A stretch of DNA of 64,000 nucleotides from Anaerotruncus rubiinfantis (GCF_900078395.1 NZ_FKLA01000009.1:2240084-2304083); one strand, 5' to 3'. Positions 51,324-60,962 are shown, numbered from the stretch's first letter. Made by a program: numbers and translations. Notes: generated by a model from the letters alone, not told the origin.

Positions 51324-51684
51324 ACGGTTCATTCAGGCCCAGCAAAAGTCCTACAATCCGATAAACCCGGTGCTGCTGTGCTCCAGAAAGATCACTGTAC
51401 CGTTTCAGGAAATCCGGATTGTTCAGTCCCAGCTTTTCCTTTGGAGATTCCAGGCGGGAAGGATCATCTGTGTTTTCCGAACGGATCAATTCTTCCAGTG
51501 TGATGCCAAGCGTATCCGCCAGGTGTTCCAAGGTAGCTCTGGTCGGATTATCTACCAGGCCGCGCTCAAAACGGCTGATATAGGATGCACTCATGTAGGC
51601 GTCCATTGCGAATTGCAGCTGTGTTTTGCCGGTCCGGACGCGATAAGCTTTGATCTTCCTGCCAACAATTTCTCCAATTTCCAT
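51322..51684 (-). CDS. XRE-family helix-turn-helix transcriptional regulator
   Basis: 120 residues from ATG 51684 (GGAGG upstream); upstream in-frame codons lack a ribosome site. HTH_3 domain spans about 8-66: GRKIKAYRVRTGKTQLQFAMDAYMSASYISRFERG. The C-terminal half has no recognised domain. Single gene next to the accessory region; likely a repressor of nearby or mobile genes. Confidence 0.9.
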   Translation of the reverse strand: MEIGEIVGRKIKAYRVRTGKTQLQFAMDAYMSASYISRFERGLVDNPTRATLEHLADTLGITLEELIRSENTDDPSRLESPKEKLGLNNPDFLKRYSDLSGAQQHRVYRIVGLLLGLNEP

Positions 51685-52090
51685 TGTATAACCTCCAATA
51701 TAAAAGATAATACAGGAAATTTGTGGGCAGCGTTCTCTGTCACCGTGCAGCGCTACTTTTCGCATTGTACTACTATTTACTTTATTGCAAGATAATATCG
51801 CAGGATGCAGCATGATCCACAAAACATGCGAAGGGAAAGGATATCGCTTGCGGATTCAGACCTGCTCCCCACCCTTATCCTGTGCCATTATCATACCATA
51901 CTTTTTCATCCGCTTCAGAAAAAATTATTGCGGAACATCCTGAATATCCCCGTCAGAATTCCCCGGCAATCTATCTTTCGCTTTTTAATGAACCTTCAGC
52001 AAAATTCCGTTTCCCGTTGTACTTTTAATTGACTTTCTTTTCCAGCTCTTCTATACTGTGAATAAAGTGTGAAATATGGGAGATGGAAAA
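51685..52090 (+). promoter_or_regulatory. Intergenic region with promoter for the large secreted protein
   Basis: TTGACT (52029-52034) and TATACT (52052-52057) are 17 bases apart, reading rightward. The rest, about 340 bases, holds no convincing gene. Confidence 0.7.
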
Positions 52091-54892
52091 ATGGGCAAAA
52101 TGATGAAAATCCTGATAGCAAGCTTATTGTCAGTCACGTTAATATTCAGCCCGTTCACTGCCGCGTTTGCTATAGAAGCAAACCTGTCGGAACCCTCTGA
52201 AGTTCCTATCACCGCGGACGCTGGGAACCCCGCGCCGGAGAAATCCGAAACGTCCAGGGAGGAATCCCTGGAGACAACATCTGAGGAAATACAAGCTTCC
52301 GGGGAAGAAGCGGCGCCCTCCCGGCCTTCTGAAGAAAATGAACCCATGGAACCGGAAGAATCGATAGATCCGGATGAGGGGGATGCTGACGTTTTAGAGG
52401 AATCCAGTCCCCCTGCTGAGATAAATGATGATCCTGTTCCTGCGCCGGTCGCAAGTTCCATCCCGAAAACTTTCTCGTTAACCCGCTCTGTCCCTGATTC
52501 GGAGATCATTTCTGTTTCCATTTCTCCGGAACGTGTCGCGCCGACACGGGAGAATTCCCCGGCAATCGTCACGGCAAAGGTCCTAATGAACAGCCCAAAT
52601 CAGGAATTCTTCAAGGACAGCGACGCAGCCATCATTCTGGAGTTCTGGAAGATCGAAGGCTCTCCCGAACAGACAATCACCATTCGCTGCGATCTGGATG
52701 AGAACCAGACGAATGAATCCATCTACACGTTTGTCGGCACAGAGGAAATTCCCCACTATGATTATCCCGGCGTCTATGAGCTTCAGCTGCTAGATTGCTG
52801 GGCAAACGACAAGCGGTATGGCACGGATGCCATTCGGAAGGCCCATCCGACCTGGCAGCAAGTCCTTGATCTGCCAAGGGACTGGCAGGTAGGCTTCGCG
52901 GTGGAAACCAACGGCGGCGATTCCGCTCCGCCGGTTCCGCAGGACGTCGAAATTGTGCCCCCTCAAATCACGCTTTCCGGGGAGGATGTCAAGGTAAAGC
53001 TCCGCCTCAAAATAACCGATGATCTTTCCGGAGTGGGATATATCGATGGTGTTCTTTCCAATCCGGAACATCCCGGGCAGCAGGTCCGCGTTCGCTTTCC
53101 AAATGACTTGTCCACCTGTCTGAACGAGGATGGCTTTTATGAAACGGACGTCACCATTTCCAAATATGCCTCGGTGGGCAGTTGGAAATTGGAATATCTG
53201 GACCTTGAGGACTGTAACGGCAACTACTGCTCATATTTTAATGAGGCCTATTCTGATGATTACGACGAGAACTCCTCAACGAAGAAGCTGGATTCCAGCC
53301 TATGCGGCAATGTGCTCACCATAACGGGCAGCAGCCTGGGCGACGACTATCCGCCCGTCCTCGAAAAGGTGGAAATCACCCCTACCAGTGTAAATGTCCG
53401 GGAAGATACCACCCTCAGAATCGCCCTTACGATCACCGATGAGGGCGGATCGGGGTTCGATCCGGAATCTCCCGAGAATGACATCATTATCGAAACCATC
53501 TATACCGGCGAGCGGCTAAAAATGCGCGCCCAATATATGGGCGATCCGGATAAACCGCCGGCAGACAATGTTTATATCTATGAAAATCCAGTTGACAGCT
53601 ACCGCACAAAAGAAAACTGCACTTATTACATTACAAGAATCCCACTTTCCGACAAGGCGGGAAACAAAGTTGTTTATGGGAGTAGCGTAATACCTGCAAA
53701 CAATGTGGATCGTCCGCTGCCCAATGAGGCGACTTTGACAGTCGGTGCCGGTGGCCGCAATCCCCTTCTTCCCGACGAAGGCAGTACCAATCCGCTGATC
53801 TGGTATAAGCGGGCTGCTGTCAAGTTTCCCGGAACGGTCCCAGGCGCCTTTTCACAGTTGGAAATGACAACCAGGCCAAACCGCGCGGTCTCCGACAAGT
53901 ACCGCGACAAGATTCTGGCCGGAGCCAACCTCTGGTTCTACACCTTCAAAAATAGCCCCTCCCTTCCCGGCGGTTCCGTTACCCTGACGCTCGGCGGACC
54001 CGGTGTGTCCTCTTCCGGCTGCTATGTCTATTCTATCAGTGGCAGTGACACGCTGGCCGATATCACCAGTAAGTTCTCCTACCGCACCGACACACAGAAC
54101 ACCGGCATCGCGGGTTGGTCCGCAAATGTTTCCTCCCTTGGCGCTTATCTGATCTCCGATACAAAGCTGCTCTCCTCATCCTCCTCCGGCGGTGGCGGTG
54201 GCGGCGGTGGCGGAAAAGGCGGTGGTGGTGGCGGCAAAGGCGGTGGCGGCGGAGCGGGCGGAACTGCAAACGTCAGTCTTGTGAAAACTGCCACAGCGAC
54301 CAAAAGCACCACAACCGCAGTCAGCAATGCAATCGCCGCCGCCAAAAAGGCGGGACTCAACATGGCCTCTGCGAACGCCACCATCAAAGTCGGCACCGAA
54401 GTTTCTCCGCAGACGGCTAAAGCTGTCGCAAAAGCAGCAGCTACCGCTGCCGCAAACAAAGGCGTTACGGTGACCTCTACCCTTTCACTCGAAAAGTGGA
54501 AGATTGACCGCACAACCCAGAAAAACGTGCTTCAGTATCGCGCAACTTTTGATCCCACAAAATGGACTGCTCTGGCAAATCTCAAGTTCAGCCTAAAGAC
54601 CGATGACAGCGTTATCCGAGCAACGCTTGCAAAGATCTATTCAAACCAGATGGCAATCATCAAGTTTGACCAGGCCGGAACGTTTGGAATGCCGGTCACT
54701 TTCGCAGTGAAGCCTGATCTTTCAAAGCTCAACAGACAAACTTTGCAATTCTATGCCTATGATAAGACCAAAAAGACGATCACTTTAATTCAGGCACCAA
54801 ATTACTGGCTCGATAAATCCGGTTATCTGCATCTCACAACCACAAGTGCAGGGCATATCATTATCACTGACAAAGCACTGATCAAAAAATAA
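52091..54892 (+). CDS. Large secreted protein with Ig-like repeats and glycine-rich hinge
   Basis: 933 residues from ATG 52091, chosen over 52076 because GGGAG then sits eight bases upstream. Signal peptide about 1-27. An acidic Pro/Glu/Ser-rich linker (about 28-125) leads to three similar beta modules beginning near 140, 275 and 425 (V-S/E-I-x-P pattern), a further domain, then a polyglycine hinge (about 697-725) and a C-terminal beta domain of about 200 residues. No LPXTG or SLH anchor. Function unknown; adhesion or substrate binding is an inference. Confidence 0.8.
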   Translation: MGKMMKILIASLLSVTLIFSPFTAAFAIEANLSEPSEVPITADAGNPAPEKSETSREESLETTSEEIQASGEEAAPSRPSEENEPMEPEESIDPDEGDADVLEESSPPAEINDDPVPAPVASSIPKTFSLTRSVPDSEIISVSISPERVAPTRENSPAIVTAKVLMNSPNQEFFKDSDAAIILEFWKIEGSPEQTITIRCDLDENQTNESIYTFVGTEEIPHYDYPGVYELQLLDCWANDKRYGTDAIRKAHPTWQQVLDLPRDWQVGFAVETNGGDSAPPVPQDVEIVPPQITLSGEDVKVKLRLKITDDLSGVGYIDGVLSNPEHPGQQVRVRFPNDLSTCLNEDGFYETDVTISKYASVGSWKLEYLDLEDCNGNYCSYFNEAYSDDYDENSSTKKLDSSLCGNVLTITGSSLGDDYPPVLEKVEITPTSVNVREDTTLRIALTITDEGGSGFDPESPENDIIIETIYTGERLKMRAQYMGDPDKPPADNVYIYENPVDSYRTKENCTYYITRIPLSDKAGNKVVYGSSVIPANNVDRPLPNEATLTVGAGGRNPLLPDEGSTNPLIWYKRAAVKFPGTVPGAFSQLEMTTRPNRAVSDKYRDKILAGANLWFYTFKNSPSLPGGSVTLTLGGPGVSSSGCYVYSISGSDTLADITSKFSYRTDTQNTGIAGWSANVSSLGAYLISDTKLLSSSSSGGGGGGGGGKGGGGGGKGGGGGAGGTANVSLVKTATATKSTTTAVSNAIAAAKKAGLNMASANATIKVGTEVSPQTAKAVAKAAATAAANKGVTVTSTLSLEKWKIDRTTQKNVLQYRATFDPTKWTALANLKFSLKTDDSVIRATLAKIYSNQMAIIKFDQAGTFGMPVTFAVKPDLSKLNRQTLQFYAYDKTKKTITLIQAPNYWLDKSGYLHLTTTSAGHIIITDKALIKK

Positions 54893-54906
54893 TTCAGCGT
54901 TTACAT

Positions 54907-54938
54907 AAAAAGACGGGGCACATGCCCCGTCTTTTTAT
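54907..54938 (+). terminator. Terminator after the secreted protein
   Basis: 14-bp stem AAAAAGACGGGGCA/TGCCCCGTCTTTTT with a two-base loop. Confidence 0.9.
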
Positions 54939-54982
54939 TTCTCCTCTGTATCGCTACCGTTGCAGCTTCTTCTATCTAATCA

Positions 54983-55276
54983 TCATTGCCACCAGTGCCC
55001 CCACAAGCCCGCCTGACAGGGTGGATACCGCGCTGGTGAAGATTTGTCCTCGTCATACTGTTCCAGCGTTCCCCCCGGCTGCTTTTCCAGCGCTGTGAGC
55101 CTGTCTCCCTGCTTCATCTGTTCCGACGCCATCCGTTCCATGTTCGCCGCCAGCAGCTTCACTGAGGTTGTCAGCTCCTGCAAGGTGTCCGCCCGCTTTT
55201 CAAGGTCGTCTATCCGATGGGTATTAGACTTTCCCCGCTGGTCTACTTCGGCCAGTCTTACCGCCAAATCATCCAA
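54983..55276 (-). pseudogene. Phage XhlA-like holin-associated gene, truncated or frameshifted
   Basis: 97 residues. The N-terminal 70 residues are a coiled coil (LEKRADTLQELTTSVKLLAANMERMA) typical of XhlA/hemolysin-like phage proteins. The expected C-terminal transmembrane helix is missing; instead the frame runs into unrelated sequence, while a neighbouring frame keeps a hydrophobic stretch. This marks decayed prophage. Confidence 0.6.
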
Positions 55277-55289
55277 TCCTGTTACCCCC

Positions 55290-55780
55290 TGTATTTGCTG
55301 GTCACTACCCGTATATCGGTCACGAACCCGCCATATTTCGTTTGCAAAGCGTCCCGCTCAGCCACGGATATTTGATATCCGCAATTTTCTCCGTGTATCC
55401 AGTCTGCTATTCTGGGATCGTCTCCGGCTGGTGCAAAAACGCAAAGGGAAACTTCGCGCCCGATGTGGTCTTTTTTGGCTGCGTTATCGGCTCATATCCA
55501 GTCCAGGCATCCAGCAGCTTGAAGATCAGGTATCCGTACCCGGGCCGTATTGTATCGGTGTGCATTTGGCATATCCCACACCGCTCACCTCACAGGCCCA
55601 AGCTTCATAATCGTAGGCATTCCCGCTGGTACGCGGTTTTTTGCGCGAGCTGTCAATCCGGGGAAACAGGCTTTCATCGCTTTCCGGGTCCGTGCCGTCC
55701 ATTGCGGCGGATGCGTTTGTGACCGTCTGAATTCGGCTGTCATTCTGAAACGCAAAGTCTGACGATCTCGTTTGCACCAC
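55290..55780 (-). pseudogene. Phage tail gene remnant (baseplate J-like and downstream tail protein)
   Basis: The minus-strand frame 55526-55780 includes GNAYDYEAWACEVSGVGYAKC and a GPGT, a pattern of baseplate J-like proteins, but is only 84 residues and lacks both ends. A further short frame around 55430-55520 (LLDAWTGYEPIT) looks like another tail gene fragment. Several stops and frame changes show decay. Confidence 0.5.
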
Positions 55781-55793
55781 CGTTCGCGGCCTG

Positions 55794-56149
55794 ATGATAT
55801 CTGACAGCGAGTGGAAAAGAATGTGGGAAAGCTATTTTGCCGACTTAAATATGAGGTGCGGAAACATCCCGGAAGAATATAAAAGAAAACACAATCTGCA
55901 CGGAGTCCCCTTCCTGATCCCACCAATAACAGCTATAACTATGATGTGTCTTGCAGGGATGGATAATTATTTACGGTAATACAGCAAGCCAGACATGTGG
56001 ACATCAAAATCGCGTTGGGGATTTATACACATCTCGACAAAAAGTTTAAGTGCAAAAACATGGACAAACTGGATGAATATCTAAAAAGGGATCCTGCAGT
56101 GAGATCCCAAGGAAGGCGCTACAAGGAGGTAAAAAACCCTGAAAATTAA
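55794..56149 (+). pseudogene. Tyrosine integrase C-terminal remnant
   Basis: Two pieces in different frames: 55794-55979 (SEWKRMWESYFADLNMRCG ... IPPITA) and 55991-56149 (HVDIKIALGIYTHLDKKF). The latter carries the Tyr nucleophile context of phage integrases; the His-x-x-Arg region between them is lost to the frame change. Inactive remnant. Confidence 0.65.
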
Positions 56150-56253
56150 AGAAGGTTAAAGCAGATCGAACACACGTTCTGACGAGCATTTGACAAGCAT
56201 AACGCCCATTTTCAATGTAATTTCAGCCTATTTGGCACTTATTCAGACAAAAA

Positions 56254-56298
56254 ACAAACCCATATGAATAGCTTCAAATCAGCTATTCATATGGGTTT
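56254..56298 (-). terminator. Terminator after the antirepressor gene
   Basis: Perfect 19-bp stem CAAACCCATATGAATAGCT/AGCTATTCATATGGGTTTG with a seven-base loop; A's before it become T's on the minus strand. Confidence 0.8.
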
Positions 56299-56428
56299 GT
56301 AGATGTCGCATCTTTAGATATAGGATATCCTCAGCTTTTTCAAAAATCAAATCAGTGTATTCGAACTCTCACCTATTCTACCACAACGATACCTCTTAAT
56401 CTACTAAAAGGGCGGAGCTTCTATAGCG

Positions 56429-57196
56429 TCACTCTGAACGGCCTGCCTTATTTTGTTCCCCGGTAATGACCGCTTGGGGTCTCATGCCCAGCCGTTCATA
56501 CATTTTTCTCATGAGGTACAGTCTGCCCACGGGGGTAAACAGCATATAGACTCCGCCATGCTTTCCGGTCGTGTATTCCTTCAGCTCGGCAAAACCGCTG
56601 GTCACCATAAAGGCGTAGGGCATCAGCAGTTTTTTCGGCGTGCGGTAGGCAAAGCCCATTTCCACCAGCAGATAAGTAAACAGCTTTTCGGGGATATGCA
56701 GTTCCTTGGCAGTCTGGCGGATATTGGTCAGCACATTGGTATCTACCAAAGCGTTGTAGTATTCCGCTTTCGGCTGCAGATCGGCCAGCTTGGTTTCGAT
56801 CTGTTTCAGCTCATGGAACAGCTTCGCGGCTGCATTGGGATTTGCCACAAGCTGTTCCAGCGTCTGCGGTGTGAGATATGCGCCGTGCTTGCGAATGGTC
56901 GGCAGTACGGTTTCCACGACCCATTTTTCAAAGTCCACGGCCGCCGGGAGCTTTGAGCGGATAATCAGCCGGTAAATGTCCGGCTCGGGGATAAAAAGCA
57001 TCCTTTGCTGACGTCCTACCGAATCGGTAGTGCATCTCTCCACCGCCCTTTTGCAATGCCGCTGGACGTCACGGCTGGGGTTGCGGTATCCCAAAGCACC
57101 GGCCACATCGTTTCCGCAAAACAGAATGCTGCCGTCCTCATCCACGAGGGTTCGCACTCTGCCGAATTGGTCATTTTCAAAAATATGCAGTTCCAT
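56429..57196 (-). CDS. Phage antirepressor (BRO-N domain)
   Basis: 255 residues. BRO-N domain (about 1-105): GRVRTLVDEDGSILFCGNDVAGALGYRNPSRDVQRHCK and FEKWVVETVLPTIRKHGAYLTPQ. A C-terminal KilA-C/ANT-like DNA-binding domain (about 130-245) contains ELHIPEKLFTYLLVEMGFAYRTPKK and GRLYLMRKMYERLG. It lies downstream of two recombinases on the same strand and is a typical mobile-element gene; target unknown. Confidence 0.9.
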   Translation of the reverse strand: MELHIFENDQFGRVRTLVDEDGSILFCGNDVAGALGYRNPSRDVQRHCKRAVERCTTDSVGRQQRMLFIPEPDIYRLIIRSKLPAAVDFEKWVVETVLPTIRKHGAYLTPQTLEQLVANPNAAAKLFHELKQIETKLADLQPKAEYYNALVDTNVLTNIRQTAKELHIPEKLFTYLLVEMGFAYRTPKKLLMPYAFMVTSGFAELKEYTTGKHGGVYMLFTPVGRLYLMRKMYERLGMRPQAVITGEQNKAGRSE

Positions 57197-57277
57197 TTTG
57201 ACACCTCTTTTCCCAAAAAGTAAAAGCAGAGCCGTTTTTGGCTCTGCTTTGGTATGTTCGCTATCGGATCGGCTGGC

Positions 57278-58930
57278 TTATGACGCTTTCAGCTTACGCA
57301 CCTTGGGCTGGATAGGCTGTTCATATTCCAAGCCGCTTTTAAAGTAAATCATCAGGGCGTTTTCGTTTTTGACCTTGATGGTGTCGATGAGCTGGCGTAC
57401 CAGCGCATCGTTATAGGTGTTGTAGTCGATTGGCTCCTGCTCTAAAAACTCGGCGCAGTCGCTGATTTTCTGTTCGATGCTGACCTGTGTTCCGCTTGCG
57501 GCTTTGTATTCCGTCAGCATATCGTGCAGGGCGCGGAGTTCGTCCGACATTGCCTTGAAGCTGCTCTCGTTTTCCCCCACCGTATGGCTGTCGATGCTTT
57601 GGTTGATCATTGCCAGCGTTTGCTCCTTCAGCTCCGCCATGCGCTGTTCCATCTGCTCCACATTGATTTGTCCGTCAACGCTCTCCCACATGGCGTGTTC
57701 CAGCTGTTCCATCACCAGCGGGATCAGGGACTGACGTTCTCCGGCTGTGGCTGAAATGGCCTCCATGATGGCAGTGTGGAGGCTTTCCTCGTCCAAGGTG
57801 ACCGAGTCCTTGCAGTATTTGGTGCCGTAGTCCAGCCGCTTGTAGCACCGCCACACGATTTGCTTTTCGCCGCTGCGCTTTGTCCATGTCACCCGCTTAT
57901 AGGGGGAGCCGCATTCGCCGCAGATCAGGATGTCGTTTAGGGCGTACAGGCTGCTGTATCGCCCCTGCTCGGTGACGCTTGCTTTGGTGACCTTGCGTTT
58001 GCTGACGCGGCGGGCGCTTTCCCTTTGCACCTGCTCGAATATCTCCCGGCTGACGATGGGGACATGATTGTTCTTGATATATATCTTGGGAAGCTCTCCG
58101 TTGTTTTTCTTGGATTTTTTGCTGATGGGGTCGGTGATATAGGTCTTTTGCAGGAGGACGTCGCCGCAGTAACGCTCGTTTCTCAGCAGCCCTCTGATGC
58201 TGGTGTCCGTCCATTGACCTTTTTTCGAGGGGGATGGGATACCCTCCCGATTGAGTGCGTCCATGATCCTGCCGACGCTTTCGCCTGCCAGATAGCTTTT
58301 ATAAATCCGTTTCACAATCTCGGCTTCTTCGGGAATGATCTCCGGCTGACCGTTCCCGCCCTTGCGGTAGGCATATACCTTTGAGTAAGGGAAGTGGATT
58401 TTCCCCTCCTGCATTGCCATGCGCTTGCCCATCTTGATGTTCATGCTCATGGAGTTGAGTTCCTCTTGGGCGAGGCTGGCGAGGATGGTCAGCACCACCT
58501 CGCTGTTTTCCTCCAGCGTGTTGATGTTTTCCTTTTCGAACAGGACGCCCACGCCCATGGCTTTGAGCTTTCTGACATAGCCGATGCTGTCCAGGGTGTT
58601 TCGTGCAAACCGGCTGATGGACTTGGTGATGATGAGGTCGATTTTGCCCTTTTTGCAGTGGCGGTACATCCGCATAAAATCGGGCCGTTTCTCTGCTGAG
58701 GCGCCGGAGATGCCTTCGTCGGCATAGGTTCCGGCGAGGGTCCATTCCGGTGTTCTGAGGATCAGGTCGGTGTAGTAGCTTTTTTGCGCGTGGAAGCTGG
58801 TGAGCTGTTCTTCAAAGTCGGTGGATACACGGCTATAAGAGGCTACCCGCAGCTGACGGTGCTTATTCTTGAGGTTGCCCTTTCCCTCAGTGGCAGGGAT
58901 CACAATGATTTCACGCTGTTGTTCACTCAT
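57278..58930 (-). CDS. Large serine recombinase, full-length
   Basis: 550 residues. Resolvase domain (about 26-180) with ASYSRVSTDFEEQL (catalytic Ser in YSRVS) and YADEGISGASAEKRPDF; then a Recombinase domain (about 200-320) with GKIHFPYSKVYAYRKG, a zinc ribbon (CGECGSPYKRVTW ... WRCYKR) and a C-terminal coiled coil. Such enzymes integrate and excise elements at att sites. The start overlaps the smaller recombinase by eight bases. Confidence 0.93.
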   Translation of the reverse strand: MSEQQREIIVIPATEGKGNLKNKHRQLRVASYSRVSTDFEEQLTSFHAQKSYYTDLILRTPEWTLAGTYADEGISGASAEKRPDFMRMYRHCKKGKIDLIITKSISRFARNTLDSIGYVRKLKAMGVGVLFEKENINTLEENSEVVLTILASLAQEELNSMSMNIKMGKRMAMQEGKIHFPYSKVYAYRKGGNGQPEIIPEEAEIVKRIYKSYLAGESVGRIMDALNREGIPSPSKKGQWTDTSIRGLLRNERYCGDVLLQKTYITDPISKKSKKNNGELPKIYIKNNHVPIVSREIFEQVQRESARRVSKRKVTKASVTEQGRYSSLYALNDILICGECGSPYKRVTWTKRSGEKQIVWRCYKRLDYGTKYCKDSVTLDEESLHTAIMEAISATAGERQSLIPLVMEQLEHAMWESVDGQINVEQMEQRMAELKEQTLAMINQSIDSHTVGENESSFKAMSDELRALHDMLTEYKAASGTQVSIEQKISDCAEFLEQEPIDYNTYNDALVRQLIDTIKVKNENALMIYFKSGLEYEQPIQPKVRKLKAS

Positions 58931-59684
58931 TTGATACAGCTCCTTCCTTGATGATAATTCCGTTTTTAAGTACCAGTGCGGTTACCTTGTTATGTGAGAT
59001 TTGGATGCCCTCGATTTTCTTGGCAAGGGTTTCGGCGGATAAGTCTTGGTTTCTGCGGACGATCTCCGCCTCCGGCTCATAAATTTGAAGCCGATTATCC
59101 ACCAGCCGATAGCCGTATGGCGGGTTTGACGATACATAAGTGCCGCTTTGCATCCGCATCCGGTTTCCCTTTTTGCAGTTCTGAGAGATGCTGATGGATT
59201 CCTCCTGGGCGAACAGGGAGTAAAGGGTCAGCAGATTTTCGCCTGTGATTTTGGCGGTGTCAATGCCTTCCTTTTCAAAGTAGACCGTAACGCCGATGGA
59301 CTTCAGCTCTCGGATCACGCTGATGGCATCCAAGGTGTTTCGTGCAAACCGGCTGGTGGACTTGGTAATGATGCGGTCGATTTTGCCTTTCTTGCAGTCA
59401 GAGAGCATTCTGTTAAAATCCTCTCTTTTTTCTGTGGATACTCCGGAGATGCCTTCGTCGGCGTAAATCTCCGCCAGACTCCAATCGCTGTTTTTCTCTA
59501 TGAGTCTTTGGTAGTAGTTGACCTGTGTTGAGAAAGAATTGAGCTGGTCTGACGAGTCGCTGCTGACGCGGGCATATCCCGCCACCCGGAATTTTTGCGG
59601 GATTGTATCCGCGCTTGCTTTAATTCTTATAATTTCCCTTTCCGGCGTTAGGGCGCCGGAGCCCTGTGTTTGCAATGGATTCAT
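58923..59684 (-). CDS. Short serine recombinase (no zinc ribbon or coiled coil)
   Basis: 253 residues from ATG 59684 (AAAGGAGG upstream). Resolvase domain with GYARVSSDSSDQLNSF and YADEGISGVSTEKREDF, then YVSSNPPYGYRLVDNRLQIYEPEAEIVRR of the Recombinase domain, stopping soon after. It keeps the catalytic residues but lacks the usual C-terminal DNA-binding half. It overlaps the full-length recombinase, so the pair may act together. Confidence 0.9.
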   Translation of the reverse strand: MNPLQTQGSGALTPEREIIRIKASADTIPQKFRVAGYARVSSDSSDQLNSFSTQVNYYQRLIEKNSDWSLAEIYADEGISGVSTEKREDFNRMLSDCKKGKIDRIITKSTSRFARNTLDAISVIRELKSIGVTVYFEKEGIDTAKITGENLLTLYSLFAQEESISISQNCKKGNRMRMQSGTYVSSNPPYGYRLVDNRLQIYEPEAEIVRRNQDLSAETLAKKIEGIQISHNKVTALVLKNGIIIKEGAVSNE

Positions 59685-59847
59685 GGCTTTTTCCTCCTTT
59701 CTTAGCACACAACACTACCACAATGATAGTTCAAAGTCTACAACATAATTCGTTTCAAAAGCATATTATGAGCGCAGCGAATAACAAGGTTCTCGTTGCG
59801 GTCAAAATCTTTGATTTTGGGTACCGTAGAGGTTCTTATACCCAATC

Positions 59848-60018
59848 TTACCAAAGATAGATGGGTGAGAGTTCATATTGCAGCGCTATGCGATGAGCGG
59901 CGGCGTCGGCAAGCTCACGGGTGATTTTCCCGCTGTCTAACAGGGCTTTCAGCATCTGCATCATCACGGCAAGCTGATTGCGTGTAATGGTATGTTCCAA
60001 AGCTGTGTTTGTCATCAT
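59848..60018 (-). CDS. Small helical protein between MazF-like toxin and recombinases
   Basis: 56 residues from ATG 60018 (AAGGGAG upstream). Pattern NQLAVMMQMLKALLDSGKITRELADAAAHRIALQYEL looks like a SHOCT-type short helical domain, common as small ICE proteins. It overlaps the tail of the MazF-like reading frame by about 100 bases. Confidence 0.65.
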   Translation of the reverse strand: MMTNTALEHTITRNQLAVMMQMLKALLDSGKITRELADAAAHRIALQYELSPIYLW

Positions 60019-60403
60019 AACTGCTCCCTTCATTAAAAAACGCCGAATCAAGCCCGACGCTGATTTTCAGTGCTTTATCTATTTTGGAAAGGTTCTCGAT
60101 GCCCACGCTGCCGATATAGTCACGAAGCCGGGTGCGGTCAAGGGTGCGTATCTGTTCCAAAAGAACCATTGACCGTTTGCTGACGCCGTTTACATCCGTG
60201 ATCGGCACATGGGTGGGCAGCGGCTTTTTAGGGCTGCCGGTGACGGCGGCCACAATGACGGTGGGACTGTGCCGGTTGCCGAGATTGTTTTGGATGATCA
60301 AAACGGGACGCACACCGCCTTGCTCGCATCCCACCACCGGGCTTAAATCTGCGTAGTAAATATCGCCCCGCAGAATGGGCTTTACTTGCTGATTCAAATA
60401 CAC
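59915..60403 (-). CDS. MazF/PemK-family toxin with abnormal C-terminal extension
   Basis: 162 residues as read, starting at GTG or TTG (no ATG). PemK core: GDIYYADLSPVVGCEQGGVRPVLIIQN, HSPTVIVAAVTGS and LLEQIRTLDRTRL. The normal domain ends near residue 120; then the frame runs 40 residues into the next gene. One more T in the T6 run at 60035-60040 would give an immediate stop, so a one-base loss is likely. RNase activity is plausible if folding survives. No antitoxin gene is seen beside it. Confidence 0.8.
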   Translation of the reverse strand: MYLNQQVKPILRGDIYYADLSPVVGCEQGGVRPVLIIQNNLGNRHSPTVIVAAVTGSPKKPLPTHVPITDVNGVSKRSMVLLEQIRTLDRTRLRDYIGSVGIENLSKIDKALKISVGLDSAFFNEGSSYDDKHSFGTYHYTQSACRDDADAESPVRQRENHP

Positions 60404-60962
60404 ACCTCTTTTCCTGCACCAGTTTTCTTAATGGCACAACAATAGGGACTGCTCTTCACTCGATTGGTCGCTTGCTTTGAGCAGGGCAATCCCCATTACT
60501 TCTGACATTAAGATTTTTCTTTACTGTGCTTAATTCGACACTACTTCCAAAGCACAAAATGGCGACAACTTAAACTGCGGTTAGCTATACCGCATCATGG
60601 GACTTTCACCCCCACCGGGTTCTCCGCTGGCTGCCCTCCTTTGCTGCGACGGTTTTATCACGCTCGGCTTTAGGACTGGACAGAAGTATCATTATAGGCT
60701 GACGGGGTCATTGCGAAACAGGCCGCCACAGCCTGTTTTTCGGTCGGACGGAAACCGCTTTGCACCTTATTTGGCCGTCTTTGATGGGCACAGGCAGAAA
60801 ACAAACACGAACAAGTAAGAGTGATTTCGTTTTTTCTGCTGTTTCCCACAGGTGGTCTTGGCGCATCCCCGAGGTCGCTGCTCCGCTCGTCACGGAACCG
60901 TCAGCTAACGTATTTAGGTCATCAGATATGAAATTTTCAAGGAACAATGAGGGAACGAAAAT
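60404..60962. other. Noncoding region of the element, structured on the minus strand
   Basis: About 560 bases with no good gene. On the minus strand it includes a GGGGGTGAAAGTCCC segment (around 60600-60614) that resembles a motif of bacterial group II introns, and several self-complementary stretches. There is no reverse transcriptase or domain V near it. A conserved element-maintenance RNA or an intron remnant are possible; neither is proven. Confidence 0.35.

Noticed and set aside
54145-54513. Proline-rich minus-strand ORF
   Set aside because: It is the complement of the polyglycine hinge of the large secreted protein.
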